Source: Metaruminococcus_A sp050943475
GTDB lineage: Bacteria > Bacillota > Clostridia > Oscillospirales > Ruminococcaceae
Direction of reading: 5' to 3'
Assembly: GCA_050943475.1 (NCBI GenBank)
Contig: JBMNPF010000002.1
Coordinates: forward strand, 1 to 64,000
Length of the DNA: 64,000 nucleotides
Shown: positions 9,213-17,864 of the stretch, in pieces
Numbering within the stretch: position 1 is the stretch's first letter
How the letters are laid out: every line of letters begins with the position of its first letter
Made by a program: the position numbers and the translations under genes
The notes under the pieces: model-generated
What the model saw: only the letters and a program-made list of their open reading frames with translations
The model's database searches: none
What the model was told of the DNA's origin: nothing

Positions 9213-9887
9213 ATGAAAAATTATAACATTCATTTGCTGCGCCATGGGCAGACACAGGCCAATGCCGAGGGCCGTTTTGTCGGCAGTACTGATTATGACG
9301 TCAGCGAGGCGGGCAGGGAGGAGCTCCGGCAGCTTTGTACCGATTATGAATACCCCTCGGTTCAGTGTGTTTACGCAAGCCCGCTCAAGCGCTGCCTGCA
9401 AACCGCGGACATTCTTTACCCGGAACGCTTGGTGATTCCGGTAGAAGAACTCCGTGAGTATGATTTTGGCCCCTATGAGGGCAAACGCGCCGCCGAATTG
9501 GTGGATGATCCCGCGTTTATGGACTGGCTGCGCGGCGGCAAGCCACCGGCCGGGATGGAAGAAATGCCGCTTTTTGAACAGCGGGTGCGCAAGGGGTTTG
9601 AAACAGTGCTTATGGATATGATGCACCGCAAGATCACGTCCGCCGCGTTGGTTACTCACGGCGGCGTTATCATGACGCTGCTCGCCGCGCTCGGCCTTCC
9701 CAAACGAGAGCCCAAGCTCTGGATGACCGGCAACGGCCGCGGTTACACTGTTGCAACCAGCGCTCAGCTCTGGTCGCAGGGCCAGGTGGTTGAAGTTTTT
9801 GACTCGCTTCCGTATGATGCTATGGACATCGACCCCATAAAAGAGTATAATTTAATCGATCTTGTAGAAGATGAAAAGGAAGGATGA
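9213..9887 (+). CDS. Histidine phosphatase family protein, CobC-like
   Basis: The 224-residue protein opens with the phosphohistidine motif LLRHGQTQAN and has the second catalytic His in LVTHGGVIM, so it belongs to the phosphoglycerate mutase-like phosphatases. Members include alpha-ribazole phosphatase (CobC) and unspecific sugar-phosphate phosphatases. The cobalamin adenosyltransferase gene starts at once after its stop codon, which favours a CobC-type role in cobamide assembly, but this is inference from context. The ATG at 9213 is chosen over an in-frame GTG at 9183 because AGGATGGGG precedes it. Confidence 0.82.
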   Translation: MKNYNIHLLRHGQTQANAEGRFVGSTDYDVSEAGREELRQLCTDYEYPSVQCVYASPLKRCLQTADILYPERLVIPVEELREYDFGPYEGKRAAELVDDPAFMDWLRGGKPPAGMEEMPLFEQRVRKGFETVLMDMMHRKITSAALVTHGGVIMTLLAALGLPKREPKLWMTGNGRGYTVATSAQLWSQGQVVEVFDSLPYDAMDIDPIKEYNLIDLVEDEKEG

Positions 9888-10418
9888 GTGCGGTTGAAAA
9901 AAGGCTGCGTCCATCTCTATGTTGGCGACGGCAAGGGGAAAACAACCGCCGCGCTTGGGCTGCTGGTCCGTGCGCACGGCGCCGGGCTGTCCTGCCTGTT
10001 TGTGCAGTTTCTCAAAGGGCAGCAAACCTCGGAGCTTGCGTCGCTTGAGGCGCTCGGTATTCCGTACCTGCGTACAGGTGAAGTCAAAAAATTTATTCCG
10101 TATATGAATCAGGCTGAACTGCTGGACTGTCGGGAGGATAACGCCCGCTGTTTTCGCGAGCTGGTTCGCACTGCGGCTGAGCAAAAGCCAGACTGTATTG
10201 TCCTCGATGAGGTTTTGGACGCTGTCTCCACCGGCATGCTTTCAGAGGAGGCGCTGGTGCAGTTTGTAGAGTCGGTTAAGCCGCACGCCGAGGTTGTAAT
10301 CACCGGGCGGAATCCGGGGGAACGCGTTGTTGCCCTCGCCGATTATATGACCGAAATGAAAAAGCACAAACATCCTTATGAACAGGGTGTAACCGCCCGC
10401 AGAGGGATTGAATATTAA
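9888..10418 (+). CDS. cobO: Cob(I)yrinic acid a,c-diamide adenosyltransferase
   Basis: It transfers the 5'-deoxyadenosyl group of ATP to cob(I)alamin or its precursors. The 176-residue protein has the CobA/CobO/BtuR P-loop GDGKGKTTAALG near the N-terminus, the FLKGQQTSE segment and the Walker B-like IVLDEVLDAV. The start is uncertain. The GTG at 9888 abuts the upstream stop codon; a TTG at 9894 lies 9 nt behind GGAAGGA and is equally likely. Coupling to the CobC-like phosphatase suggests a small cobamide salvage unit. Confidence 0.92.
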   Translation: MRLKKGCVHLYVGDGKGKTTAALGLLVRAHGAGLSCLFVQFLKGQQTSELASLEALGIPYLRTGEVKKFIPYMNQAELLDCREDNARCFRELVRTAAEQKPDCIVLDEVLDAVSTGMLSEEALVQFVESVKPHAEVVITGRNPGERVVALADYMTEMKKHKHPYEQGVTARRGIEY

Positions 10419-10439
10419 TTTTCCGGGGAGAAGTGGCGC

Positions 10440-11297
10440 ATGGAACGTAAAGCGTTTAAACGCAAGGCAAAAGAATTGTTGCAGGGCATTTGGGGGCGCG
10501 CAGTAGCGCTGTTCCTCTGCCTGCTGTTCCTCACCGTTTTCTTTTCGGCTTTGGAAAAGGTGGTCGGCAGCCTTACCGGGTATGGAACGCTGGAAACCCT
10601 TTTGGCACCTCTCTTTTTGACCGGGAGTGTCACTGTACCCAAAACGGATTTAATTTATACCTCCGTTCTTTTTAGCGCAGCTATGCTGCTCAGCTTCCTG
10701 TTTATCACGCCGCTCCGGCAGGGAACCGTCTGCTGGTATTACGGCCGCGCCTCCGGCGAGGTGTGGGCGGTTTCCGCCGCCTTTCACTGGTATACGGGAA
10801 TCCGGCGCTGGTGCAAAGCATTGCTCGTGTACCTGCTGCTGGGGCTGCGGACCCTTTGCTGGTTTGTCCTGCTATTGCTGCCGGCTCTGGGCATGTATTT
10901 TGTCTACGGTTATACCGTTATGTACCTTTCGGTGCCCTGGCTGAGCTTTCTGCTGCTGTTTGTTACCTTTGGTTTGGCGTTGGTGGGCATGGTGTTTGCG
11001 CGGGTTGTATGCTACCGCTATTTTCTGGCACTTTATATCCTTGCCGATGATCCCGCGGTTCACATTCGCACAATTTTCCGCAGCTCGGTGCGGATTATGG
11101 CCGGCAAAAAAGGGCTTCTTTTTTCTCTGGAGCTTTCTTTCCTGCCGTATTATCTGCTCAATCTTCTGGTGATTCCCTTGTTTGGAACGGTGCCGTACAT
11201 CAGCATGACTAAGGCGCTTTATGCCAAACAGTTTATTGAGGATTACAAGCTCTCTGTCATCGCAGAACAATCCGCCCAGGCGGAACCAATGAAATAA
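10440..11297 (+). CDS. DUF975-like integral membrane protein
   Basis: The 285-residue protein has about five to six membrane spans. A cytoplasmic N-terminus (MERKAFKRKAKELLQG) and a C-terminal part with ILADDPAVHIRTIFRSSVRIMAGKK, PYYLLNLLV and PYISMTKALYAKQFIED resemble the DUF975 family of Firmicute membrane proteins of unknown function. GGGGAGAAG precedes the ATG. It sits between cobO and proB at short spacing, but nothing points to a link with either. Confidence 0.72.
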   Translation: MERKAFKRKAKELLQGIWGRAVALFLCLLFLTVFFSALEKVVGSLTGYGTLETLLAPLFLTGSVTVPKTDLIYTSVLFSAAMLLSFLFITPLRQGTVCWYYGRASGEVWAVSAAFHWYTGIRRWCKALLVYLLLGLRTLCWFVLLLLPALGMYFVYGYTVMYLSVPWLSFLLLFVTFGLALVGMVFARVVCYRYFLALYILADDPAVHIRTIFRSSVRIMAGKKGLLFSLELSFLPYYLLNLLVIPLFGTVPYISMTKALYAKQFIEDYKLSVIAEQSAQAEPMK

Positions 11298-11310
11298 AGG
11301 AGAATGGTAC

Positions 11311-12114
11311 GTGGATTTTACCAAAGCAAAACGTGTTGTTATCAAGGTGGGCAGTTCAACCCTTACCCATAAAACCGGGCTGTTGAACCTGCGCCGGATT
11401 GAACAGCTCATCAAAATTATTTCGGACCTTAAAAATTCCGGTCGTGAAATCGTCCTGGTTAGCTCGGGTGCGGTTGCCGTTGGGATGGGCAAAATCGGCC
11501 TCTCCCAAAAGCCGGCGGATATTCGCTCCAAGCAGGCTTGCGCCGCCATTGGCCAGTGTGAGCTGATGTACATATACGACAAGCTCTTTTCCGAGCACAA
11601 CCACGTGGTTTCACAGGTGCTGCTGACCGGGGATGTTATCAGCGACGAAAAGCGCAAGCAGAACGTTGTCAATACCTTTCTGCGGCTGCTGGAGTACGGC
11701 TCTATCCCTATTGTCAATGAAAACGACACCGTCTCGATTGACGAGATTGAAATGCTCGTTAAATTTGGCGATAACGACACCCTTTCCGCCATTGTTTCGC
11801 TGTTGGTCGGCGCCGACGCGCTCGTTATCCTCAGCGACATTGATGGCCTTTACGATAAGGACCCACACCGCCATAAGGACGCCAAGCTCATCTCCCGCGT
11901 CGCAAAGATTGATGAGTCCATCCGCGCTCTTGCGGGCGACACCGCCGGCCATCAGGGCACCGGCGGGATGATCACCAAGCTGAAAGCGGCGGATATGGTC
12001 ATGCCGGCTGGTATTTCCATGGCCATCATCAATGGCGGAACCCCCAATACCCTGTATGATCTGTTTGACGGCAAGCAGGTTGGTACCCTGTTTGAACAAT
12101 CGAATGAGGAGTGA
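11311..12114 (+). CDS. proB: Glutamate 5-kinase, short form
   Basis: It phosphorylates glutamate in the first step of proline synthesis. The 267-residue protein holds the amino-acid kinase fold (KVGSSTLTHKTG, VSSGAVAVGMG, FGDNDTLSAIV) and lacks the C-terminal PUA domain of the E. coli enzyme, as is common in Clostridia. AAAGGAG stands before the GTG start. Its stop codon overlaps the ribosome site of proA, so the two are coupled. Confidence 0.95.
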   Translation: MDFTKAKRVVIKVGSSTLTHKTGLLNLRRIEQLIKIISDLKNSGREIVLVSSGAVAVGMGKIGLSQKPADIRSKQACAAIGQCELMYIYDKLFSEHNHVVSQVLLTGDVISDEKRKQNVVNTFLRLLEYGSIPIVNENDTVSIDEIEMLVKFGDNDTLSAIVSLLVGADALVILSDIDGLYDKDPHRHKDAKLISRVAKIDESIRALAGDTAGHQGTGGMITKLKAADMVMPAGISMAIINGGTPNTLYDLFDGKQVGTLFEQSNEE

Positions 12115-12119
12115 GCCCA

Positions 12120-13370
12120 ATGAGCAGTATTATGGAACTCGGTGCCCGCGCCAAAGCGTCTAAAAGCGCCATTGCCAATGCGGATACCAGAACCAAAAAT
12201 GCGGCGCTGTACGCCATTGCACAGGAACTGGACACACAGAAGCAATCCATTTTGCAGGCCAATGCGTTGGATGTGGAGGCCGCAAAGAAAAACGGGATGT
12301 CCCCGTCCATGCTGGATCGCCTCTCGCTGACCGAAGCGCGGATTGACGGCATTCGCGACGCAGTCTTGCAGTTGGTTGAGCTGCCGGATCCGGTCGGCCG
12401 GATTCTTGAGGGCTGGATGGTGCCGAATGGGCTGAATATCCGTAAGGTCACGGTACCGCTCGGCGTTGTCGGTATGATTTATGAAGCCCGCCCGAACGTC
12501 ACCGTAGACGCCGCAACCCTCTGCCTCAAAGCGGGCAACGCGGTTATGCTCCGCGGGGGAAAAGAGGCGTTTCATTCCAGTCATTGCCTGGCTCAGCTCA
12601 TGCGGGCCGCTGTTCAGAAAGCGGGGCTGCCGGAGGATATCATCACCTTTGTGGAGCAGACCGACCGTGAAACCGCCGCAGAAATGATGCGCCTCAACGG
12701 TTTTCTCGATGTACTCATCCCGCGTGGCGGCGCCGGGCTCATCCAGACCGTTGTCAAAACCGCCACCGTCCCGGTTATTGAAACCGGAACGGGCAACTGC
12801 CATATTTTTGTGGATGAAACCGCAGAACTTGATTCTGCCGTCAAAATCGTTTATAATGCAAAAACAAGCCGTCCTTCGGTCTGCAATGCGGCGGAGAGCC
12901 TGCTTGTGCACCGGTCGGTGGCGGAGCAATTCCTGCCCATGGTAAAAGCTGCGCTCGACCAGAAAGCGGTTCAGCTTTACGGCTGTGAACGGACCCGGGC
13001 AATTTTAGGGGAGAGTGTTCTCCCGGCGACAGAAGCGGATTACGCAGCGGAATACCTTGATTTTAAAATGTCGGTCAAGGTTGTGGACAATATTTCCGAG
13101 GCAATTTCTCACATTGCAGCCTATTCCACCGGCCATTCTGAGGCCATTCTGACGCGGGACTATAACAATGCTGCCCGCTTTACCAAAGAGGTGGATTCTG
13201 CCGCCGTCTACGTCAATGCGTCTACCCGTTTCACCGATGGCGGGGAGTTTGGCTATGGTGCAGAGATTGGCATTTCCACCCAAAAGCTGCATGTGCGCGG
13301 TCCCATGGGCTTAAACGCCCTTACCTCCAGCAAGTTTATTGTTGAAGGTAACGGCCAAATCCGGGAATAA
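12120..13370 (+). CDS. proA: Glutamate-5-semialdehyde dehydrogenase
   Basis: It reduces glutamyl-5-phosphate with NADPH to the semialdehyde that cyclises on the way to proline. The 416-residue aldehyde dehydrogenase-fold protein carries IYEARPNVTVDAA, AGNAVMLRGGKEA and the catalytic Cys in SRPSVCNAAESL. The ATG at 12120 follows GAGGAG; an in-frame GTG nine bases upstream overlaps the ribosome site. It is expressed with proB. Confidence 0.95.
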   Translation: MSSIMELGARAKASKSAIANADTRTKNAALYAIAQELDTQKQSILQANALDVEAAKKNGMSPSMLDRLSLTEARIDGIRDAVLQLVELPDPVGRILEGWMVPNGLNIRKVTVPLGVVGMIYEARPNVTVDAATLCLKAGNAVMLRGGKEAFHSSHCLAQLMRAAVQKAGLPEDIITFVEQTDRETAAEMMRLNGFLDVLIPRGGAGLIQTVVKTATVPVIETGTGNCHIFVDETAELDSAVKIVYNAKTSRPSVCNAAESLLVHRSVAEQFLPMVKAALDQKAVQLYGCERTRAILGESVLPATEADYAAEYLDFKMSVKVVDNISEAISHIAAYSTGHSEAILTRDYNNAARFTKEVDSAAVYVNASTRFTDGGEFGYGAEIGISTQKLHVRGPMGLNALTSSKFIVEGNGQIRE

Positions 13371-13391
13371 AAAAGGTTAAGGAGCAGTAAC

Positions 13392-14189
13392 ATGGCAGAA
13401 GATACGATTGTGCTGACCGAGGATACCGGCGCAGCAAACACGCCTTCCAAACAGAAAAAAAACAGGCCCCATGCCCGCAACCGCCTGATGGCGGTGGTCG
13501 GAGCCCTGATTCTCTTTTTTGCGGCAGTTGGCTTTGTAACCACTGTGATTCTTACGACCAACTGGGTTGTTGCCGTGGTTGATAATCAGGAGGAAAAGGA
13601 TAAGTTTGCGGATTTTATCTATCCTTTGGTGATGCTGGATCCGCCGGCGTTTGATTCGCCCGGCAGGCTCAGTCCCACCACCGTCCTTTCGGCAGGTGCA
13701 TGGAACTTCATCATGAATGCGGATAAATCCAAGTATGAGAAGGATGAGTTCGGCTTTTTGACCGTTCCTCAGTCGGATTTGGAGGTCTACGCCACCCAGC
13801 TGTTCGGAGAGGGGCTGACCTTTGAACACCAGTCGATTGGCGACGCTGAATTTTCGTTCAGCTATAACACCGAAGAGGGCGTTTATTACATATCGGAATC
13901 CTCGTTATACTTCACCTATGTTCCGCGCGTCACGCAAATTGATTACCGGGACAATCAAATCCATCTGCGGGTGGAATATGTGGCGCCGGACTTTATGTGG
14001 CGGAGCGCCCACCATAACAACGATGAGAAAGTTACCAAAATCATGGAGTATATCCTGGAGGAAAATGGGAGCGATTCCTACAAAATCGTTGCGGTAGAGA
14101 CCATTTTAAGCGGAACCAACACCACCTCAGACAGCGGTTCCAGCAGCTCTTCTACTGTGCAAAACTCCTCTTCGGCAGAGGAAGAATGA
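13392..14189 (+). CDS. Membrane-anchored protein of unknown function
   Basis: The 265-residue protein has a polar N-terminus rich in Lys and Arg (about residues 18-31), one membrane span (LMAVVGALILFFAAVGFVTT) and a presumably extracellular domain with many Tyr, Asp and Glu, ending in a Ser/Thr-rich low-complexity tail. No enzyme motif is seen and I do not recognise the family. TTAAGGAG precedes the ATG. It follows proA by 21 bp and is ended by a strong terminator, so it may be read with proBA. Confidence 0.75.
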   Translation: MAEDTIVLTEDTGAANTPSKQKKNRPHARNRLMAVVGALILFFAAVGFVTTVILTTNWVVAVVDNQEEKDKFADFIYPLVMLDPPAFDSPGRLSPTTVLSAGAWNFIMNADKSKYEKDEFGFLTVPQSDLEVYATQLFGEGLTFEHQSIGDAEFSFSYNTEEGVYYISESSLYFTYVPRVTQIDYRDNQIHLRVEYVAPDFMWRSAHHNNDEKVTKIMEYILEENGSDSYKIVAVETILSGTNTTSDSGSSSSSTVQNSSSAEEE

Positions 14190-14196
14190 AAAACAC

Positions 14197-14227
14197 AAAA
14201 GCAGGGGAATTTTTCCCCTGCTTTTTT
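14197..14227 (+). terminator. Terminator after the anchored protein gene
   Basis: A 13-bp stem (AAAAGCAGGGGAA) with a 3-nt loop is followed by a T-run. Its arm shares AAAAGCAGGGG with the terminator after glgA. Confidence 0.85.
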
Positions 14228-14601
14228 ATTTGTGGCCTCATGATGGGTCACAGGAATGCGAAAGCCTAAAACAGGCCGGCCGTTTTAGCGGCGGCCTGTA
14301 AATGTTATGTGATTTACGAGCTTGTTTTTTAGTACCCCCTGAGAGATGCTCCGGTAATACGCCTTTTCTGAGGTTTGTGCCAAACCACGCGTCCAACACG
14401 TGGTTTTTATTTTGTGTTTTTTACCCATTGTCCTGTTCGGTCATCCAAGATAAAGCCGTACCGCTTAACCCCAAACCGGTTTAATACAAGAACCCCGTGC
14501 AGACTAAAACCTACACTCAAAGCGCAAAGCCTGTTTCCCAAACAAACGGCGAAGCAGCGTCCTCCAGAGGTTTTCCTATTCCGCCGTATAAATCCATTGG
14601 C
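14228..14601. other. 374-bp intergenic stretch with two hairpins
   Basis: No gene is seen. A hairpin with ACAGGCC/GGCCTGT ends lies at 14271-14299. A second one (14382-14389 with 14399-14406) is followed by TTATTTTG and looks like a plus-strand terminator. No T-rich hairpin directly after tatD on the minus strand was found. Confidence 0.5.
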
Positions 14602-15390
14602 CTATTCTGGCAGGCGGAACAGTCGTTTGGTGTTTTCACGGGCAACGTCAACAACCTCCTGCACCGAAAGCCCTTTGCATTCTGCAATCGCCGCGGCGGT
14701 GTAACGGATGAGGTCAGAGGTGCAGGTTTTGCCGCGGAAGGGGACAGGGGCCATGTAGGGCGCGTCGGTTTCCAACAGCAGGCGGTCCATCGGCACCGCC
14801 TCCGCCGCTTTTTTTGCCTTCTGGGCGTTTTGAAAGGTGACGACTCCGGTAAAGCCGATGTAATACCCCAGTTTGACCAGTTTCGCTGCGGTTTCCGCCG
14901 AGCCGGAAAAACAGTGCACCACCCCGTTTGCCGGAAATTCCCGGACAATTTCAAGGGTGTCTGCCGTGGCTTCCCGCGAATGGATGATCACCGGCAGGTC
15001 CAGCTCTGCCGCCAGCGCCATCTGTTCCCGGAATACCCGCTTTTGCAGCTCCTTATGCTCGCTGTCATAATGGTAATCCAGCCCGATTTCCCCCACAGCG
15101 ACCGCCTTGGGGTGCTCTAAAATCTCTTTGAGCTGCGCCTGGTAATCCGGCGGAAGTCTTTCCGCATTGCCGGGGTGAATCCCCGCCGCCGCATAAAACC
15201 AGTCGTAGGTATCGGCAAGCCGCACGGCAAAGCGCGAGCTCTCCAAATCACAGCCAATGTTGACCACCCCGCACACCCCGTTTTGGTGGATGTGCGCAAT
15301 AGTCTCGTTCCGGCGCTCTGCAAAAGCGTCGTCATCGTAATGGGCGTGGGAGTCAAAAATGCCGGTTATTTGTTCCAGATTCTGCTCCAT
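14602..15390 (-). CDS. tatD: TatD-family metal-dependent hydrolase
   Basis: The 262-residue protein is a TIM-barrel hydrolase of the TatD DNase family, with the metal ligands visible as FDSHAHYDD, EIGLDYHY, VIIHSREA, VVHCFSGS and LLETDAPY. Known members are 3'-5' exonucleases or DNA-repair nucleases in the cytoplasm. Its ATG overlaps the metG stop codon (ATGA), so it is translationally coupled to metG, a pairing widespread in Firmicutes. Confidence 0.93.
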   Translation of the reverse strand: MEQNLEQITGIFDSHAHYDDDAFAERRNETIAHIHQNGVCGVVNIGCDLESSRFAVRLADTYDWFYAAAGIHPGNAERLPPDYQAQLKEILEHPKAVAVGEIGLDYHYDSEHKELQKRVFREQMALAAELDLPVIIHSREATADTLEIVREFPANGVVHCFSGSAETAAKLVKLGYYIGFTGVVTFQNAQKAKKAAEAVPMDRLLLETDAPYMAPVPFRGKTCTSDLIRYTAAAIAECKGLSVQEVVDVARENTKRLFRLPE

Positions 15391-17336
15391 CAGCGCACCT
15401 TGCTCCCTGCCGGTACGCTGTCGTCCACAAACAGGACCTTGACGTCATCGCCCGCGTCTGCGGCCAGAATCATCCCGTTGCTTTCCACGCCGCGCAGCTT
15501 GGCCGGTTTGAGGTTTGCAACCAGAATAATCTTTTTGCCAATCAAATCCGCCGGCGCATACCATTTGGAAATGCCGGAAACCACTTGGCGGCTTGTCTCG
15601 CCGTCATCTAGCATCAACTTTAACAGCTTGTCGGATTTCTCAACTTTCTCACAGGCTGTAATCTGCGCCACCTTCAGGCTGACTTTTGCAAAATCCTCAA
15701 TGCCAATCTGCACTCCCTCAAGAGCTTCCTTTTTGGACTCTTCTTTTTTGGGGGCGGAGGCCTTTTGGTTCGCCGCAGCCTCCGCTTCCAATTCGGCCAG
15801 CAGCTTGGCCTCGTCAATGCGGTTAAACAGCGGGGCAGGGGTTCCCACATGTCCGCCCGTTGCGAGTCCGCCAAACTGTTTTAAGGAGTCAAAGCTGCGC
15901 ACATTGCAGTTGATTTGTTCCAGAATCGCATCGCAGGTGGAGGGCATAAACGGAGAAATCATCACTGCAATGAAGCGGATGGACTCCAGCAGATTGTAAA
16001 GCACCGTCCCAAGACGGCCCTTCTGCGCCTCCTCTTTGGCAAGCGCCCAGGGCATAGTTTCGTCAATGTACTTGTTGGAGCGCCGGGCAAGCCCCATAAT
16101 GACGTCCAGTGCGTCCGCTGTGCGGAATTCGTCCATCAGCGCGCAGAACTTCGGTACGGTGTTCAGAGCAGTTTGTTTGAGATCCTCGTCCAGCGCGTCC
16201 GGCGTATCCGGCGCAAGGATTTCTCCGTCAAAGTATTTCCGGCACATGGCAACGGTACGGTTGACCAGATTGCCCAGGGTATTTGCAAGGTCGGAGTTGT
16301 ATTTGGCAATCAGGTTCTGGTAGGTAATGCTTCCGTCCTGCGCGTAAGGCATTTCACTGAGCACATAATAGCGCACGCCGTCCACACCAAAATGCTTCGC
16401 CAAATCCTTGGAGTACAGCACGTTCCCCTTGGATTTGCTCATCTTGTCGCTCCCGGTCAGCAGCCACGGGTGGCCAAAGACCTTTTTCGGCAGCGGAACA
16501 TCCAGCGCTTTGAGCATGATCGGCCAGTAAATGGTGTGAAACCGCAGAATGTCTTTGCCAATGATGTGCACGTCCGCTGGCCAGTATTTTTTGAACTGCT
16601 CGCTGCTGCCGTCCGGGTCATACCCAATGGCGGTGATGTAGTTGAGCAGCGCGTCAATCCACACATAGATAACATGCTTCGGGTCAAACGGCACCTGCAC
16701 GCCCCAAGTAAAGGAGGTACGGGAGACACAGAGATCCTGCAAGCCCGGTTTCAAGAAATTGTTGACCATCTCCCGCTTGCGGGATTCGGGCTGGATGAAA
16801 TCCGGGTGTTCTTCAATGTATTGGAGCAGCCAGTCCTGGTACTTGCTCATCCGGAAAAAGTAGGCTTCCTCTTTGGTTTTCTGCACCGGGCGCCCGCAGT
16901 CGGGGCAGCAACCGTCCTGAATCTGGGTTTCGGTCCAAAAGGATTCACAGGGGGTGCAGTACCAGCCCTCGTATTCGCTTTTGTAAATGTCGCCCTGGTC
17001 GTACAGCTTTTTAAAGACCTTTTGCACCACTTTCTCGTGGTAATCGTCGGTGGTGCGGATGAATTTATCGTTGCTGACGCCAAGCATCCGGTAGTTTTCA
17101 ATAATGCTGTTGGAGACCTTGTTGGCATACTCTTTGGGCTGTACGTGATTTTCCGCCGCAAGGTTTTCAATCTTCTGGCCGTGCTCGTCGGTTCCGGTCA
17201 GCATAAAAACGTCTTTGCCCATCAACCGGTTGTAGCGGGCAATGGAATCGGTAAAAATAATTTCAAAGTCGTTTCCAACGTGGGGAAAGCGCGAGGCGTA
17301 GGCAATCGCCGTCGTCAGGTAAAATTTGTTGCTCAT
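15390..17336 (-). CDS. metG: Methionyl-tRNA synthetase
   Basis: It charges tRNA-Met. The 648-residue enzyme has the class I signature as PHVGN (residues 18-22), a Zn knuckle (CTPCESFW...CCPDCG), the KMSKS loop (DKMSKSKGN), an anticodon-binding helical domain and a C-terminal tRNA-binding EMAP/Trbp111-like domain (from about residue 540, VAQITACEKVEKSDKLL), reached through an Ala/Lys-rich linker. The ATG at 17336 is preceded by AAAGGAG; longer in-frame reading upstream runs through the promoter. It is the first gene of metG-tatD. Confidence 0.95.
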   Translation of the reverse strand: MSNKFYLTTAIAYASRFPHVGNDFEIIFTDSIARYNRLMGKDVFMLTGTDEHGQKIENLAAENHVQPKEYANKVSNSIIENYRMLGVSNDKFIRTTDDYHEKVVQKVFKKLYDQGDIYKSEYEGWYCTPCESFWTETQIQDGCCPDCGRPVQKTKEEAYFFRMSKYQDWLLQYIEEHPDFIQPESRKREMVNNFLKPGLQDLCVSRTSFTWGVQVPFDPKHVIYVWIDALLNYITAIGYDPDGSSEQFKKYWPADVHIIGKDILRFHTIYWPIMLKALDVPLPKKVFGHPWLLTGSDKMSKSKGNVLYSKDLAKHFGVDGVRYYVLSEMPYAQDGSITYQNLIAKYNSDLANTLGNLVNRTVAMCRKYFDGEILAPDTPDALDEDLKQTALNTVPKFCALMDEFRTADALDVIMGLARRSNKYIDETMPWALAKEEAQKGRLGTVLYNLLESIRFIAVMISPFMPSTCDAILEQINCNVRSFDSLKQFGGLATGGHVGTPAPLFNRIDEAKLLAELEAEAAANQKASAPKKEESKKEALEGVQIGIEDFAKVSLKVAQITACEKVEKSDKLLKLMLDDGETSRQVVSGISKWYAPADLIGKKIILVANLKPAKLRGVESNGMILAADAGDDVKVLFVDDSVPAGSKVR

Positions 17337-17397
17337 GGTGCAATTCTCCTTTGTGTCCCGCAAATGGGCGGGTATTCGTCCAATCGAAATCCTTATT

Positions 17398-17426
17398 ATT
17401 ATACCAAATAATAGGGAAAAAGTAAA
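17398..17426 (-). promoter_or_regulatory. Promoter of metG-tatD
   Basis: On the minus strand TTTACT (17421-17426), a 17-bp spacer and TATAAT (17398-17403, extended by TGG). No T-box specifier or antiterminator is visible in the short leader. Confidence 0.7.
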
Positions 17427-17447
17427 AGCCATGCAGAAAAGTTCTTG

Positions 17448-17593
17448 TTATTCGCCGTAGACCATCCGGTCGGTCACCGTCCCGCTTCCCATCTGTGTAC
17501 GGCCGTGGTAAATCAAAAAACGCATGCCGGGCAGCAGTCCTGTTCCAATTTGTCGATAACGGCCCCGCACCAGGGGCATGCGTGTTTGAACAT
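17448..17593 (-). pseudogene. Small zinc-ribbon protein, frame broken
   Basis: A good ribosome site (GGGAGGAAA) precedes the ATG at 17593. The frame encodes MFKHACPWCGAVIDKLEQ, then CCPAC, and ends after 26 codons at 17513. Two CxxC pairs point to a zinc ribbon, but the last pair lacks the usual Gly. Another frame continues without a stop to 17448 (RFLIYHGRTQMGSG...). Adding one more copy of the 7-bp unit GGCATGC at the junction would join both into one protein of about 50 residues. The intact form is inferred, not seen. It could instead be a genuine 26-residue peptide. Confidence 0.45.
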
Positions 17594-17623
17594 TTCCGTT
17601 TCCTCCCATTGCTGTTTGTCTGT

Positions 17624-17629
17624 ATCATA
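17624..17629 (-). promoter_or_regulatory. Extended -10 upstream of the small zinc-ribbon gene
   Basis: On the minus strand TGCTATGAT (core 17624-17629) stands about 30 bp before the start codon. No clear -35 is seen. Confidence 0.4.
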
Positions 17630-17648
17630 GCATAAAATCAGACAAAAC

Positions 17649-17675
17649 AAAAGCGCGGAATTTTCCGCGCTTTTT
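17649..17675 (-). terminator. Terminator of the purine operon
   Basis: A 12-bp stem (AAAAGCGCGGAA) with a 2-nt loop has T-runs on both sides. It is the first strong terminator after purD on the minus strand, about 190 bp after its stop. Confidence 0.75.
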
Positions 17676-17864
17676 CGCTTCCTGTTTGTTTCCGCCCGCA
17701 TATTGATCCGGGGGTGTATTGAAACAAAGGGTTGCCGTTTTACCCGTCATACGATGCCGGTTTTACCACCGCCGACCGAATGCTTCGGGCAGGATCCAAC
17801 TTCCCGGCTTGAGCATGCAGGCGCATGGGAAGATTCAAGCTGTACCGACAAAAAAAGCCCAACC

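Noticed and set aside
8173..14227. Matching terminators after glgA and after the anchored protein as a mobile repeat
   Set aside because: They share only AAAAGCAGGGG in the stem; the loops and flanks differ, so chance similarity of strong terminators is enough.
15915..17411. 498-codon plus-strand open frame opposite metG
   Set aside because: The minus strand encodes an unmistakable methionyl-tRNA synthetase; the plus frame has no start signal.
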